Positions 16,638-23,959 are shown, numbered from the stretch's first letter. The stretch is DNA of 26,403 bases from Clostridiales bacterium (GCA_021205375.1 JAJPXR010000031.1:1-26403); one strand, 5' to 3'. Translations and numbers: made by a program. Notes: generated from the sequence alone by a model not told the origin.

Positions 16638-16666
16638 GTTTTCCCGCTTCTATTTTCCTGAATTTC

Positions 16667-16675
16667 TGGTATAAT
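16667..16675 (+). promoter_or_regulatory. Extended -10 promoter of the ASRT gene
   Basis: TGGTATAAT is a perfect extended -10 element, 65 bp before the start codon. No good -35 hexamer is visible, as is common for extended -10 promoters. Confidence 0.6.
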
Positions 16676-16740
16676 TTCATTGCGTAAGCAGTTATGTGTG
16701 CTGTTTTTCGATACAATTTTTACAAAAGGAGTGCGTATTT

Positions 16741-17076
16741 ATGAAATGGCTTATTCCCGATTGCTACTGGCCGGCTGTCACTACCGACGGCGAATATGTC
16801 AGCCATGAGGCGATTTGTGTGCTGAATCCCGGCAAGGCCGACGCCGAGGTCAAACTCACGCTCTACTTTGAGGACCGTGAGCCGCTCACCGGTATCAACA
16901 AGGTCTGCCCCGCCCAGCGCACCATCCACATTCGTATGGATCTCCTGGAAGGCTGCCCCATTCCCAGAGGCGTTCCCTATGCCGCGCTGGTGGAATGTGA
17001 CCAGGAGATCGCCGTGCAGTATACCCGCGTGGACACGACGCAGCCTGCGTTGAGCATCAGCACGACCATCATTTGA
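16741..17076 (+). CDS. Anabaena sensory rhodopsin transducer (ASRT)-family protein
   Basis: This is a 111-residue soluble protein of the ASRT family. Blocks matching remembered Anabaena ASRT are YVSHEAICVLNPG (ASRT: FISHETVCILNAG), LTLYFEDREP, CPAQRTIHIRMD and IAVQYTRVDTTQPA (VVQHTRLD in ASRT). The Anabaena protein signals from a light receptor, but computational work on the family proposed a general small-molecule, probably sugar, binding domain. No rhodopsin gene is present here. The ATG at 16741 follows AAAAGGAG; longer frames lack a ribosome binding site. It is monocistronic, divergent from the rhaA operon, and has an upstream copy of the LacI-type palindrome, so a sugar-sensing or sugar-handling role in that regulon is likely. 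Confidence 0.85.
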   Translation: MKWLIPDCYWPAVTTDGEYVSHEAICVLNPGKADAEVKLTLYFEDREPLTGINKVCPAQRTIHIRMDLLEGCPIPRGVPYAALVECDQEIAVQYTRVDTTQPALSISTTII

Positions 17077-17137
17077 CACGATATTTTTTCGATATCCCCC
17101 TGAAAATAGGGAGCGTTGCAAAGCGCCCCCGCAAATC

Positions 17138-17164
17138 AAAACCACCCGTTGAACGGGTGGTTTT
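17138..17164 (+). terminator. Intrinsic terminator of the ASRT gene
   Basis: An 11-bp perfect stem (AAAACCACCCG at 17138-17148, complement at 17154-17164) with a TTGAA loop ends in TTTT. It lies 61 bp past the stop. Confidence 0.75.
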
Positions 17165-17406
17165 CTCAGGTCCTCCTGGGCCTGACCAGCTTTGTCATTG
17201 GCGCGTTTTTGAAGAGCAGTGGCTATGTGGTCAACGCCGTCCAGACAGAGAAAGCCCTTCCCCATATCGAAATCTGCTTTATCTGGATCCTCATCGTGCT
17301 GTGCGCAGCGATTGCGGCTCTCACTGATTTCTATAAGCTGGATGGTATCCGCGGGGAAATGACCGAAGCACTGGAAGCGGTAAGATGCGAACCTGTAAGT
17401 GAATAA
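17164..17406 (+). pseudogene. C-terminal remnant of a GPH-family sugar:cation symporter
   Basis: About 80 codons remain (LLGLTSFVIGAFLKSSGYV..., then NAVQTEKALPHIEICFIW and a hydrophobic segment, ending with stop at 17404-17406). The pattern of a final pair of membrane segments with an intervening NA.QT..AL block is that of glycoside-pentoside-hexuronide symporter C-termini. There is no start codon or upstream part; the remnant begins directly at the ASRT terminator. It keeps its own strong terminator downstream. It is non-functional as seen. The family call is by eye. Confidence 0.6.
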
Positions 17407-17434
17407 ACAGAAACTCTGATTCTATACAATAACT

Positions 17435-17483
17435 TTGGGGAGGGCGTCGGTATTTGTGTGCCGACGCCCTCCCCAATCTATTT
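17435..17483 (+). terminator. Strong intrinsic terminator after the symporter remnant
   Basis: A 16-bp perfect stem (TTGGGGAGGGCGTCGG at 17435-17450, complement at 17461-17476) with a 10-nt loop is followed by TCTATTT. It is probably the original terminator of the lost symporter gene and could also work on the minus strand. Confidence 0.75.
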
Positions 17484-17615
17484 GCAGGAAATGCGTTTAT
17501 CGAACCGGTATCCTGTTACTTCGCGCAAGATTTTTCCCATAATGGCGTCCATAATCGTCTGAATCATATTGCAAACCTCATCGAAGGGAATGCCTTTCGG
17601 GTAGAACTGTTTACG
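17478..17615 (-). pseudogene. Unidentified coding remnant
   Basis: After an in-frame stop at 17618-17616 a 45-codon open stretch reads protein-like (FYPKGIPFDEVCNMIQ..., ending VTGYRFDKRISCK, stop at 17480-17478). It has no start signal. I do not recognise the family. It directly follows the beta-galactosidase remnant on the same strand and may be the tail of another lost gene. Confidence 0.35.
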
Positions 17616-17799
17616 CTACCTGGATCGTAATTACCTGCGTTTCGCAGCCATCGGATGTAAAAGTCACCTTCATTTCTCCGGCGTCCTCTCTTGCACGCAC
17701 GACCGCAAGAAGGTATCCGTCATAGGTCTCCCAAACCGTATTATCATAATCGTTTTCTGTCTCCGGGTTCGCGCTTCCAAATCCCTGCAAGCTGCCCAT
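17611..17799 (-). pseudogene. C-terminal remnant of a GH2 beta-galactosidase
   Basis: Sixty-two codons read LQGFGSANPETEN..., then TYDGYLLAVVRA, ending in a beta-strand-rich tail. This is the last immunoglobulin-like portion of many clostridial GH2 beta-galactosidases (pattern GFGS.NP.TE...Y......Y.G..LAVVRA). The catalytic domains are absent and the frame upstream of about 17800 is unrelated. Together with the adjacent symporter tail it suggests a lost glycoside uptake and hydrolysis locus. Confidence 0.6.
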
Positions 17800-17928
17800 G
17801 TGCAGGAGGGCGAGTATTTCAGCATCGGATTTTATGAAATCGCATATCTCACAACGAGTGGGAAAAAGTAGAAATGTAAACTGCGCAGGACAAGCGACGA
17901 ATAGAAAGTTTGTGTTTTTTGATGCTAA

Positions 17929-18114
17929 TATTTACAACAAGGATATGAGCTATTATCCCAATCAGCCCCTATCTCTAAAGAAAGATACGAAGAGCAGTTG
18001 GAAAGCATTTCCGAGGGCAAGATGTTGCAAAATCTGTCTATATTGCGAATATTACAAGAGTTAAATGTGGGTAGTAGTTTGATTGAGACAATAAAAGAAA
18101 AGTTAGAAATGTGA
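17929..18114 (+). pseudogene. AT-rich C-terminal coding remnant, unidentified
   Basis: A 61-codon open stretch after a stop at 17926-17928 reads as a plausible helical protein end (SKERYEEQLESISEGKMLQ, later LQELNVGSSLIETIKEKLEM, stop at 18112-18114). Its low GC and AAA/GAA-rich codons differ from the neighbouring genes, which suggests a transferred, now broken gene. No family recognised. Confidence 0.4.
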
Positions 18115-18157
18115 CATTGGCATAACAGATTAAATAATAGCAACGCCAGCCGAGCCG

Positions 18158-18201
18158 GTCAACGGTCAAGATGAACGGCGCATAAATGCGCCGCCGTTGA
18201 C
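18158..18201. repeat. Nested inverted repeat downstream of gntR
   Basis: GTCAACGG (18158-18165) pairs with CCGTTGAC (18194-18201), and inside lies CGGCGCAT-AA-ATGCGCCG (18176-18193). It is 38 bp past the gntR stop on the minus strand. There is no U-run, so it may be a weak terminator or the end of a lost mobile element. Confidence 0.4.
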
Positions 18202-18239
18202 AGCCCCGCCCGTCTTTGCTGATGCTGTCGCTGGGATGG

Positions 18240-18989
18240 TCACACCGTTTCACTTTCGGATTTCTTCTTTCGCTCCTGTTCCGCCCGGATGGCCTCCAGC
18301 TCAGTGCGGTTCTGTTCCAGATGTTGGCGCATGGCGTTGGCTGCGGCCTCCCCATCGTGGGCGGTGATGGCGTCGTCGATGGCCCGGTGGCCGATGATGG
18401 TCTCCGACAGCAGACGGTTGCCGTTCAGGGTGCCGAACAGCTCCACCGAGTAGGTGATGATGGGGATCAGCTTGGGAGCCACCAGATTGTGGGTACACTG
18501 GGCGATGCTGGTGTGGTATTCCTTGTCTCTGGGCAGATGGTTGCGCCCGGCGAGGATGTCCTCTTCCACCAGCAGACAGTTTTTGTGCATCCGGGCGATG
18601 TCCTCATCCGTGGCCCGCTGGGCGGCAACGCTGGCCATCGAAGGTTCAATGACCATCCGAACCTCCAGCAGATCCATGGCCAGCTTCAACTGGTCGGGGT
18701 AGTAGGCGAACCCCAGTGGGTCGTCGATTTGACCGGGGTTATCTGCAATATAGGTCCCCTTGCCCCGGCGGATCTCCAGCACGTTGCGGGCCACCAGCAG
18801 CTTGACGGCCTCCCGCACGCTGCCCCGGCCCACATTGAGCTGGGTACAAAGCTCGAACTCGTTGGGCAATTTGTCCCCGCTGGTCAGTTGATTCTCAATG
18901 ATCAGCTGCGAGATTTGTTCGGCCACCTTTTCGGGCAGCGTTTGCTCGGTCTGCTGAATGCTTTCAAATTGTGCGCGTTCCATTTCCAT
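18240..18989 (-). CDS. GntR-family regulator, FadR (FCD) subfamily
   Basis: This is a 249-residue transcription factor. Residues about 14-80 form the winged helix-turn-helix (LPEKVAEQISQLI...SGDKLPNEFEL, NVGRGSVREAVKLL, RRGKGTYIAD). Residues about 95-225 form the all-helical FCD ligand domain, with the Asp and His residues that usually bind metal (E.R..IEP, H near HTSIAQCTHN, H in GHRAI). FCD regulators commonly sense sugar acids or other carboxylates, consistent with the neighbouring GntP, IlvD/EDD and dehydrogenase genes. The start at 18989 follows AAAGGA; a second ATG at 18983 is possible. The palindrome ACGTCTGACGT lies just downstream of its own promoter, suggesting autoregulation. The C-terminus is a charged coil (ERKKKSESETV). 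Confidence 0.92.
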   Translation of the reverse strand: MEMERAQFESIQQTEQTLPEKVAEQISQLIIENQLTSGDKLPNEFELCTQLNVGRGSVREAVKLLVARNVLEIRRGKGTYIADNPGQIDDPLGFAYYPDQLKLAMDLLEVRMVIEPSMASVAAQRATDEDIARMHKNCLLVEEDILAGRNHLPRDKEYHTSIAQCTHNLVAPKLIPIITYSVELFGTLNGNRLLSETIIGHRAIDDAITAHDGEAAANAMRQHLEQNRTELEAIRAEQERKKKSESETV

Positions 18990-19019
18990 CGGTTCCTTTC
19001 TGTTTGGGATGTACAACAC

Positions 19020-19030
19020 ACGTCTGACGT
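19020..19030. promoter_or_regulatory. GntR operator in the gntR promoter (ACGTCTGACGT)
   Basis: This palindrome (ACGTC-N-GACGT) recurs exactly in the gntP promoter and with one mismatch in the dehydrogenase promoter. Here it lies shortly downstream of the predicted gntR transcription start, fitting autorepression. Confidence 0.7.
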
Positions 19031-19041
19031 CCTTTGACGCT

Positions 19042-19070
19042 ATTATACACGAAACCGAGGCCGCCCGCAA
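19042..19070 (-). promoter_or_regulatory. Probable gntR promoter
   Basis: On the minus strand TATAAT (19047-19042) is preceded at 17 bp by TTGCGG (19070-19065). It lies about 55 bp upstream of the start codon. Confidence 0.55.
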
Positions 19071-19137
19071 GCGGATTTCACCGGTTTTAATCGTTCTTTT
19101 CAGAAAAGCCCGGCTATTCCCTGCCGTTTTGTGTAAA

Positions 19138-19488
19138 AAAGGAAGTCCTCCCTTTTAGGAAGGCGTCCTTTCAGATTGTCAAAAAAACACTTTCAAAAAT
19201 AAAACAGCGTGAAAAGTTATAAAAGCCCTCCGCAGGAGTTTTGTTGCGCAAGCAACAAAATAAATTGAAATCCGTGCTTTTAGCCGGGCATGTACCGGCA
19301 AAAGCACACAGGCAGGGAGGGGCAAAGCCCCGGAAGTGCCGCTTGACGGCGGAGGCCCCAAACGTGCGCGCTTGCGCGTGCCTGCCGGGGCCGCATTTTC
19401 GACCAAAATCCGCGATTTTGGTCGAGAGCCTGTCGTTTTTCGACAGGCTCAAAAAAGGACGCCCTCCTTTTGGGAAGGCGTCCTTTTT
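19138..19488. repeat. Hairpin-dense intergenic block bracketed by direct repeats
   Basis: This gene-free stretch between gntR and gntP contains at least seven successive stem-loops: 19239-19260 (GTTGC-GCAA-GCAAC extended by U/A pairs), 19274-19307, 19319-19331, 19354-19392 (outer GGCCCC/GGGGCC), 19399-19425 (12-bp stem, CGC loop), 19426-19450 (10-bp stem, TTTTT loop) and 19452-19488. The word GGAAGGCGTCCTTT occurs at both ends (19158-19171 and 19473-19486). It may be a small repeat element, a structured RNA, or stacked terminators. No credible protein is encoded. Confidence 0.6.
19452..19488 (-). terminator. Intrinsic terminator of gntP
   Basis: A 12-bp perfect stem (AAAAAGGACGCC at 19452-19463 with 19477-19488), with further inner pairs, ends in TTTTTT on the minus strand 29 bp past the gntP stop. 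A weaker, related hairpin lies at 19138-19171. Confidence 0.75.
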
Positions 19489-19516
19489 ATATTGCGGAAG
19501 GCTTACAGAAGATTCC

Positions 19517-20897
19517 TTACACTAGGCCAGGCAGCACGCCCTGGAACAGGCTCAGGATACAGACAAAGATGAGGATGGCAACACCGGCCACGAAGCCGCC
19601 CAAAGTCCAGCCCCGGATGGTGTCGGTGATGTCGATGTGGAAGAAGCGGTTGATGGCCCAGAAACCGGAGTCATTGGGCAGGGACAGGCCGATGCCGCCG
19701 GCGCACACAGCGATGGCGCACAGGATGGGGGAGACGGAGGAGGTCATGGCGGCGCTGGCAACGAGGGCGGAGGTGGTGGTCAGGGCAGTGGTGGTGGAGC
19801 CGGTGGCGCAGCGCAGCCCGTGAGCGATGACAAAGCACATGATGAGGATGGGCATATGGAAGCTCTGGAGGGTGTCGGTAATGTAGGTGGCGATGCCGGA
19901 GGCTTTGAGGATGCCGCCGTAAGCGCCGCCCGCGCCGGTGATGAGCAGGATCAGACCGACGGTGTCCGCGCCGTCGCTCATGATTTCAGTGATGGAGCGC
20001 TTCAGGTACTTCCGGGAGATGAACGCGCCATACAGCACGCCGATGATCATGGCCACGTTTTTATCGCCCAGGAAGGTCAGCGCGGTCAGCACGGGGCCTT
20101 CGCTGAGGAAGAAGGAGGAAAAGCTGCCCAGCAAAATCAGCACGATGGGGACCAGCAGGATGCTCAGAGCCTTGCCGCCGCTCATGCTGTTGGCGTCGCC
20201 CTCGACGTTGCCCTCATCCTCCGCCAGGTCGGAGAAGTCCCAGGTCTTGCCGGATTTATGGTCCATCCGGTTCAGGATGCCGCCATAGGCGATGCCGCCC
20301 ACAGCCATACCCACAAAGGCGGAGATCAGCGCGTAGGGGAAGAACAGGCCCACATTGACGCCCATGTTGGCGGCCACGGCCAGGGGAGGCGCGGTGGGCA
20401 GCACCAGGGCGAAGGTGCAGGTGGTAGCCACGGAGATGATGCCCGCATAGGCAGCCATGGAGTAGTGGGTCTTGCGGGACAGGGCGCGGATCATGGGGGA
20501 GAACATGATGTAGACCACGTCGCCAAAGACGGGGATGCCGGTGATAAAACCCGCGCAGGCCACCGCGAACTGGGAGCGGTCAGCGCCCGAGGGTTTTCAG
20601 GATGGCGTTACAGATGTTGTTGATGCCGCCGGACTCATACATGAACATGCCCAGCATGACGCCAAGGCCGGTGACCATGCCGATGCTGCCCAGGGTGGAG
20701 CCGAAGCTGTCCTGGATGATGGTGGCGATGCCGCTGGTGGTGGTGCCGTCGGCGGCGGTGACGGTGACAAAGGGTATACCGCAGGCGATGCCGGTGCCGA
20801 TGACCGTGACAAGGATGGCCACGAATGCGGTCAGCTTCAGCTTCATGATGCAGAACAGCAGGACCGCAATGGAGATGACGAAAATGACCATTAACAT
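19517..20897 (-). pseudogene. GntP-family gluconate/sugar-acid permease, split by a frameshift
   Basis: This is an inner-membrane permease for gluconate-like acids. The N-terminal part (from ATG 20897, MLMVIFVISIAVLLF) runs 105 codons to a TGA at 20582-20580. The remainder continues in another frame from about 20581 (DRSQFAVACAGFITGIPVFGDVV) to 19517. One extra base near 20580-20595 explains the break; repaired, the protein is about 459 residues, normal for GntP. Family blocks on both sides of the break (GMVTGLGVMLGMFM; HGLRCATGSTTTALTT; LPNDSGFW near the end) show a single gene. AGGAGG lies upstream, a little far from the ATG. It may be a true pseudogene or a sequencing error. A GntR operator sits in its promoter. 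Confidence 0.85.
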
Positions 20898-20949
20898 GAG
20901 AGATGAACCTCCTCTTTCTTTTGCGCCGCGCAGTTGGCGGCTTTGTCCA

Positions 20950-21032
20950 CGGGCGGGGCCACCCCCCCCCGCCGGCCGGCCCCGGGCGGCCCCCTGAGGG
21001 CGCGGCGGGTGCCGGGGCCCGCCCGCGCGGGG
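20950..21032 (-). other. Extremely GC-rich leader with a C9 run
   Basis: The gntP 5' leader contains about 80 bp of almost pure G/C, including a run of nine Cs (20962-20970), GCCGGCCGGC, and several self-complementary blocks (for example CCCGCCCGCGCGGGG). This is unlike any neighbouring intergenic DNA. On the transcript it would be a G-rich, strongly structured leader. Misassembly or sequencing error here is possible. Confidence 0.6.
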
Positions 21033-21053
21033 CAACCACGCCGAAAACCAAAC

Positions 21054-21064
21054 ACGTCAGACGT
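21054..21064. promoter_or_regulatory. GntR operator in the gntP promoter (ACGTCAGACGT)
   Basis: An exact inverted copy of the gntR-promoter palindrome. It lies immediately downstream of the TTGACA -35 of gntP, in the spacer region. Confidence 0.7.
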
Positions 21065-21068
21065 CTTA

Positions 21069-21074
21069 TGTCAA
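21069..21074 (-). promoter_or_regulatory. -35 element of the gntP promoter
   Basis: A perfect TTGACA on the minus strand (21074-21069) is followed by the GntR palindrome. No good -10 is visible at 16-18 bp (TTGGTT region), so the promoter may be weak or regulated. Confidence 0.45.
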
Positions 21075-21257
21075 AAGGTTTTTTGCAAAAAATGAAATCT
21101 TTGGCGGGTTGAACAGAAAAGTCGGGCGTAATTTGTGCAAAAACGCCAAATTAAGGGCGATATTCCTCCCTGCTTCCCACTTTTGAGAGGGGGGAACACT
21201 CTGCGGCCACTGACGTTTTCTACAAAAAATCCACTCAAATTCTGGAGGAAATCACAA

Positions 21258-21286
21258 TTGAAACATCGGACGTATGATGTTATAAT
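21258..21286 (+). promoter_or_regulatory. Strong promoter of the sugar-acid catabolic operon
   Basis: TTGAAA (21258-21263), a 17-bp spacer and TATAAT (21281-21286) form a near-consensus SigA promoter. The leader to the first gene is about 150 nt. Confidence 0.8.
21263..21273. promoter_or_regulatory. GntR operator in the operon promoter (ACATCGGACGT)
   Basis: A 10/11 match to ACGTC-N-GACGT placed between the -35 and -10, where binding would block RNA polymerase. Confidence 0.6.
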
Positions 21287-21442
21287 GAGCGCAATTTCAG
21301 AGGGAGGAAGCCACTCACCGGCGGAACGCACCACGTTCCCACCCTGACCACGTTCCCAGTTCCCGCGTTTCGCCCCGGCTCCGGCTCTGGAGAGTTGCAT
21401 CAAACAAACGACTGCATTTCGGAAGAAGGTATCTGAAATACA

Positions 21443-22461
21443 ATGAAAGCCATTCAATTTGAAAAACCCTGGTCCGTCGCCTGCGTGGAGACGGAAAAGC
21501 CGGTCCCCGGCCCGGGGCAGGCGCTAATCCGCGTCAAGGCCGCCGGCATCTGCGGCAGCGACATCGGCGCGTTCCGCGGCACCAACGGCCTGGTGTCCTA
21601 CCCCCGGATCATCGGCCACGAGCTGGCCGGGGTCATCGAGGCCATCCCGGAGGACAACCCCAGAGGGTCCAGGTGGGCGACCGGGTCATCGTGGACCCCT
21701 ACCTTTACTGCGGCCACTGCTACCCCTGTTCCATCGGGCGCACCAACTGTTGCACCGACCTCCATGTGCTGGGCGTCCATGTGGACGGCGGCATGGCGGA
21801 GTACTTCTGCCACCCGGCGGATATGTTGGTCAAGGTGCCGGACGGGATGGACTGGATCTCCGCTGCCATGGCGGAGCCGCTGACTATCTCCCTCCACGGC
21901 GTCCACCGGGGCGGGCTGGAGGAAGGAGAGTTCTGCGCCATCTACGGCGCGGGGCCAATCGGCCTGCTGGCGGGCATGGTGGCGGAAGCCTACGGCGCCC
22001 ACGCCATCCTCATCGACCTGGTGCAGGAGCGGCTGGACTTCGCCAAGAGCTGCGGCGTGGAGTACATCATCAACTCCGCCAAGGAGGACCCGGAGGCTGT
22101 GGTGCGGGAAATCACCGGCAGCGACATGGCCCAACTGGTGATGGAGTGTACCGGAGCCAATGAGTGCATCCGCCGCTCCCTGGACCTGGTCTCCAACGCG
22201 GGACGCATCACCTTCACCGGCTGGCCCAATAAAGAGACCTCCCTGCCCACCGATGTCTTTACCCGGAAAGAGATCGACATCCGGGGGGCCAGGACCAGCG
22301 CCGGGGAGTTCGAGGAGGCGGTGGACCTGATTTGTTCCGACAGGATCGACGTGCAGAAGCTGCTGACCAAGACCATCTCCCTGGAAGAAGCCCCTGAGAC
22401 CATCATCGACATTGAAAAGCATCCCGGCAGCTACATGAAGGTGGTCGCCGTCCTGCCCTGA
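21443..22461 (+). pseudogene. Zinc-dependent alcohol/polyol dehydrogenase (MDR family), frameshifted
   Basis: This resembles sorbitol, L-idonate and threonine dehydrogenases, which oxidise a secondary alcohol with NAD(P). Catalytic-zinc residues are C37 (AAGICGSD) and H59-E60 (IIGHELAG). The structural zinc site has four cysteines (CGHCYPC...NC). The nucleotide-binding motif is YGAGPIGLLAG. The frame breaks near 21665-21672: the N-terminal part ends at EDNPRG and the rest resumes one frame over at VQVGDRVIVDPY. Adding one G to the GGG run at 21665-21667 restores a 339-residue protein of normal length. This may be a real pseudogene or a homopolymer error. It is the first gene of the GntR-controlled operon. 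Confidence 0.85.
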
Positions 22462-22473
22462 CGGGGGCGCGCC

Positions 22474-23742
22474 ATGCAGGAACTCTACCTGACCGAGGAG
22501 GTCCTGGGTATCACCCCGGCCCAAATCGACGAGATGACCGACGCGCTGCTGGCCCAGTGGCCCGGCGTGAAAAAGGTGCTCATCCTCCCGCCGGACTACA
22601 CCCGCTGCTTCTCCTACGCGGGGATTTTGACCCAGGTGCTGTACCGGAAGCTCTCCCCCACCGCCACCGTCCACGTCATGCCCGCGCTGGGCACCCACAT
22701 GGCCATGGACCAGCGGGAGCTGCGGGCCTTCTTCGGGGATGTGGTCCCTGACGAGGCCATTCTGGTCCACCATTGGCAGACGGACACCGTTCGGCTGGGC
22801 TATGTCCCGGCGGGGGTCTGCGCCAAAATCAGCGGCGGGCTGTTCCCGGAACAGATCGACGTGGAGGTCAACCACCTGCTCTTTGACGGCGGCTACGACC
22901 TGATCCTCTCCGTGGGACAGGTGGTCCCCCACGAGGTGGTGGGTATGGCCAACTACTCCAAAAACATCTTCGTGGGCGTCGGCGGACGGGAGATGATCAA
23001 CAAGTCCCATATGCTCAGCGCCATTTGCGGCATGGAAAAGGCCCTGGGCGTGGTGGACAGCCCCGCCCGAAAGGTCTATGATTACGCTCAGCGGCACTTC
23101 CTCGACGGGAAACTCCCTCTGGTCTATTTGCAGACCGTCACCACCCGCCAGGGGGACGAGGTGAAGCTCCACGGCCTGTACATCGGCTCCTCCCGCCGCC
23201 CCTTCGAGCTGGCGGCGGCCCTGTCCCAGAAGCTGAACATCTGCCACCTGGAGCGGCGGGTGAAAAAGCTGGTCACCTACCTGGACCCGGAGGAGCTGAA
23301 AACCACCTGGGTGGGCAACAAGGGCATCTACCGCACCCGCATGGCGGTGGCGGACGGCGGCGAGCTGGTGGTGCTGGCCCCCGGCGTCCGGGCCTTCGGG
23401 GAAAACGAGGAGATGGACCGCATGACCCGCGCCTATGGCTACTCCGGCACGGCCCACATCCTGGAGCTGTACCGACAGGGAGCCTTTGCAGGGCGGCTGA
23501 TGAGCGCAGCCCACCTGATGCAGGGCTCCACCGAGGGGCGGTTCACCGTCACCTACGCCACCTGGCCGGAGAACCTCTCCCGGGAAGAAATCGAGAGCGT
23601 GGGCTACCAGTGGGCCGACTACGACGAAATCACCAAACACTACGACCCGAACACCCTCCGGGAAGGGTTCAATACCCTGCCGGACGGCGAGGAAATTTAC
23701 TACGTAGGCACCCCCGCGCTGGGGCTTTGGAAAACAGATTAA
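22474..23742 (+). CDS. LarA-like (DUF2088) nickel-pincer racemase/epimerase family protein
   Basis: This is a 422-residue cytoplasmic protein of the lactate racemase superfamily. It keeps the key residues of LarA: PDYTR near residue 40, the GTH motif (H75), then H153, K163 and H179. The H-X9-K-X15-H spacing equals that of the cofactor lysine and catalytic/nickel histidines of Lactobacillus LarA (H174, K184, H200). A nickel-pincer nucleotide cofactor is therefore likely, although the cofactor genes larB, larC and larE are not in the window. Relatives of LarA are known to act on 2-hydroxy acids other than lactate. The setting between a polyol-type dehydrogenase and an aldonate-type dehydratase suggests C2 epimerisation of a sugar acid. 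It starts 12 bp after the dehydrogenase with only a weak GGGGG site. Confidence 0.85.
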   Translation: MQELYLTEEVLGITPAQIDEMTDALLAQWPGVKKVLILPPDYTRCFSYAGILTQVLYRKLSPTATVHVMPALGTHMAMDQRELRAFFGDVVPDEAILVHHWQTDTVRLGYVPAGVCAKISGGLFPEQIDVEVNHLLFDGGYDLILSVGQVVPHEVVGMANYSKNIFVGVGGREMINKSHMLSAICGMEKALGVVDSPARKVYDYAQRHFLDGKLPLVYLQTVTTRQGDEVKLHGLYIGSSRRPFELAAALSQKLNICHLERRVKKLVTYLDPEELKTTWVGNKGIYRTRMAVADGGELVVLAPGVRAFGENEEMDRMTRAYGYSGTAHILELYRQGAFAGRLMSAAHLMQGSTEGRFTVTYATWPENLSREEIESVGYQWADYDEITKHYDPNTLREGFNTLPDGEEIYYVGTPALGLWKTD

Positions 23743-23746
23743 TTGA

Positions 23747-23920
23747 GCTGTTAGCTATTAGCCGTTAGCTGTTAGTCAGGTACTACCAGTCTAAAGCAAA
23801 CTGTTAAGAAGGAAGCTGAGCGCGAATCCGCCCGTTTGTAAAGCAATGAAAACGCGAAGCGCAGCACGTAATGTCAAGGCCCACAAAGCGAATAGCGAAA
23901 AGCTAGGAGCTAAGAGCTAA
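23747..23920. repeat. Inverted arrays of heptanucleotide repeats flanking a 110-bp core
   Basis: The left arm is four 7-bp units (GCTGTTA, GCTATTA, GCCGTTA, GCTGTTA; 23747-23774). The right arm is five units in the opposite sense (AAGCGAA, TAGCGAA, AAGCTAG, GAGCTAA, GAGCTAA; 23886-23920). The arms can pair partly through TTAGC/GCTAA. The element fills most of the larA-ilvD gap within the operon. No transposase or target duplication was recognised. Confidence 0.6.
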
Positions 23921-23959
23921 ATTTTAACCTTCAAAACAAACAAGAAAGGATGAATCATT

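Larger units (their letters stand above)
16281..16740. other. 460-bp AT-rich divergent regulatory region
   Basis: This gene-free stretch separates the sugar operon (-) from the ASRT gene (+). It holds a strong minus-strand promoter, an extended -10 plus-strand promoter and two related palindromes about 270 bp apart. The 16430-16620 middle is very AT-rich and shows no reading frame worth calling. The spacing would allow looping between the two operators. Confidence 0.6.

Noticed and set aside
17138..17164. End hairpin of an IS200/IS605-type element
   Set aside because: The stem resembles such ends, but no transposase, RNA-guided nuclease or second end is nearby and a plain terminator fits its position.
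19138..19488. Possible CRISPR array or small proteins in the hairpin block
   Set aside because: The stems all differ and there is no regular repeat-spacer spacing; the open frames lack start signals.
21598..23640. A 680-codon minus-strand frame
   Set aside because: It is the antisense of the zinc dehydrogenase and LarA-like genes and has the composition of a high-GC shadow frame.
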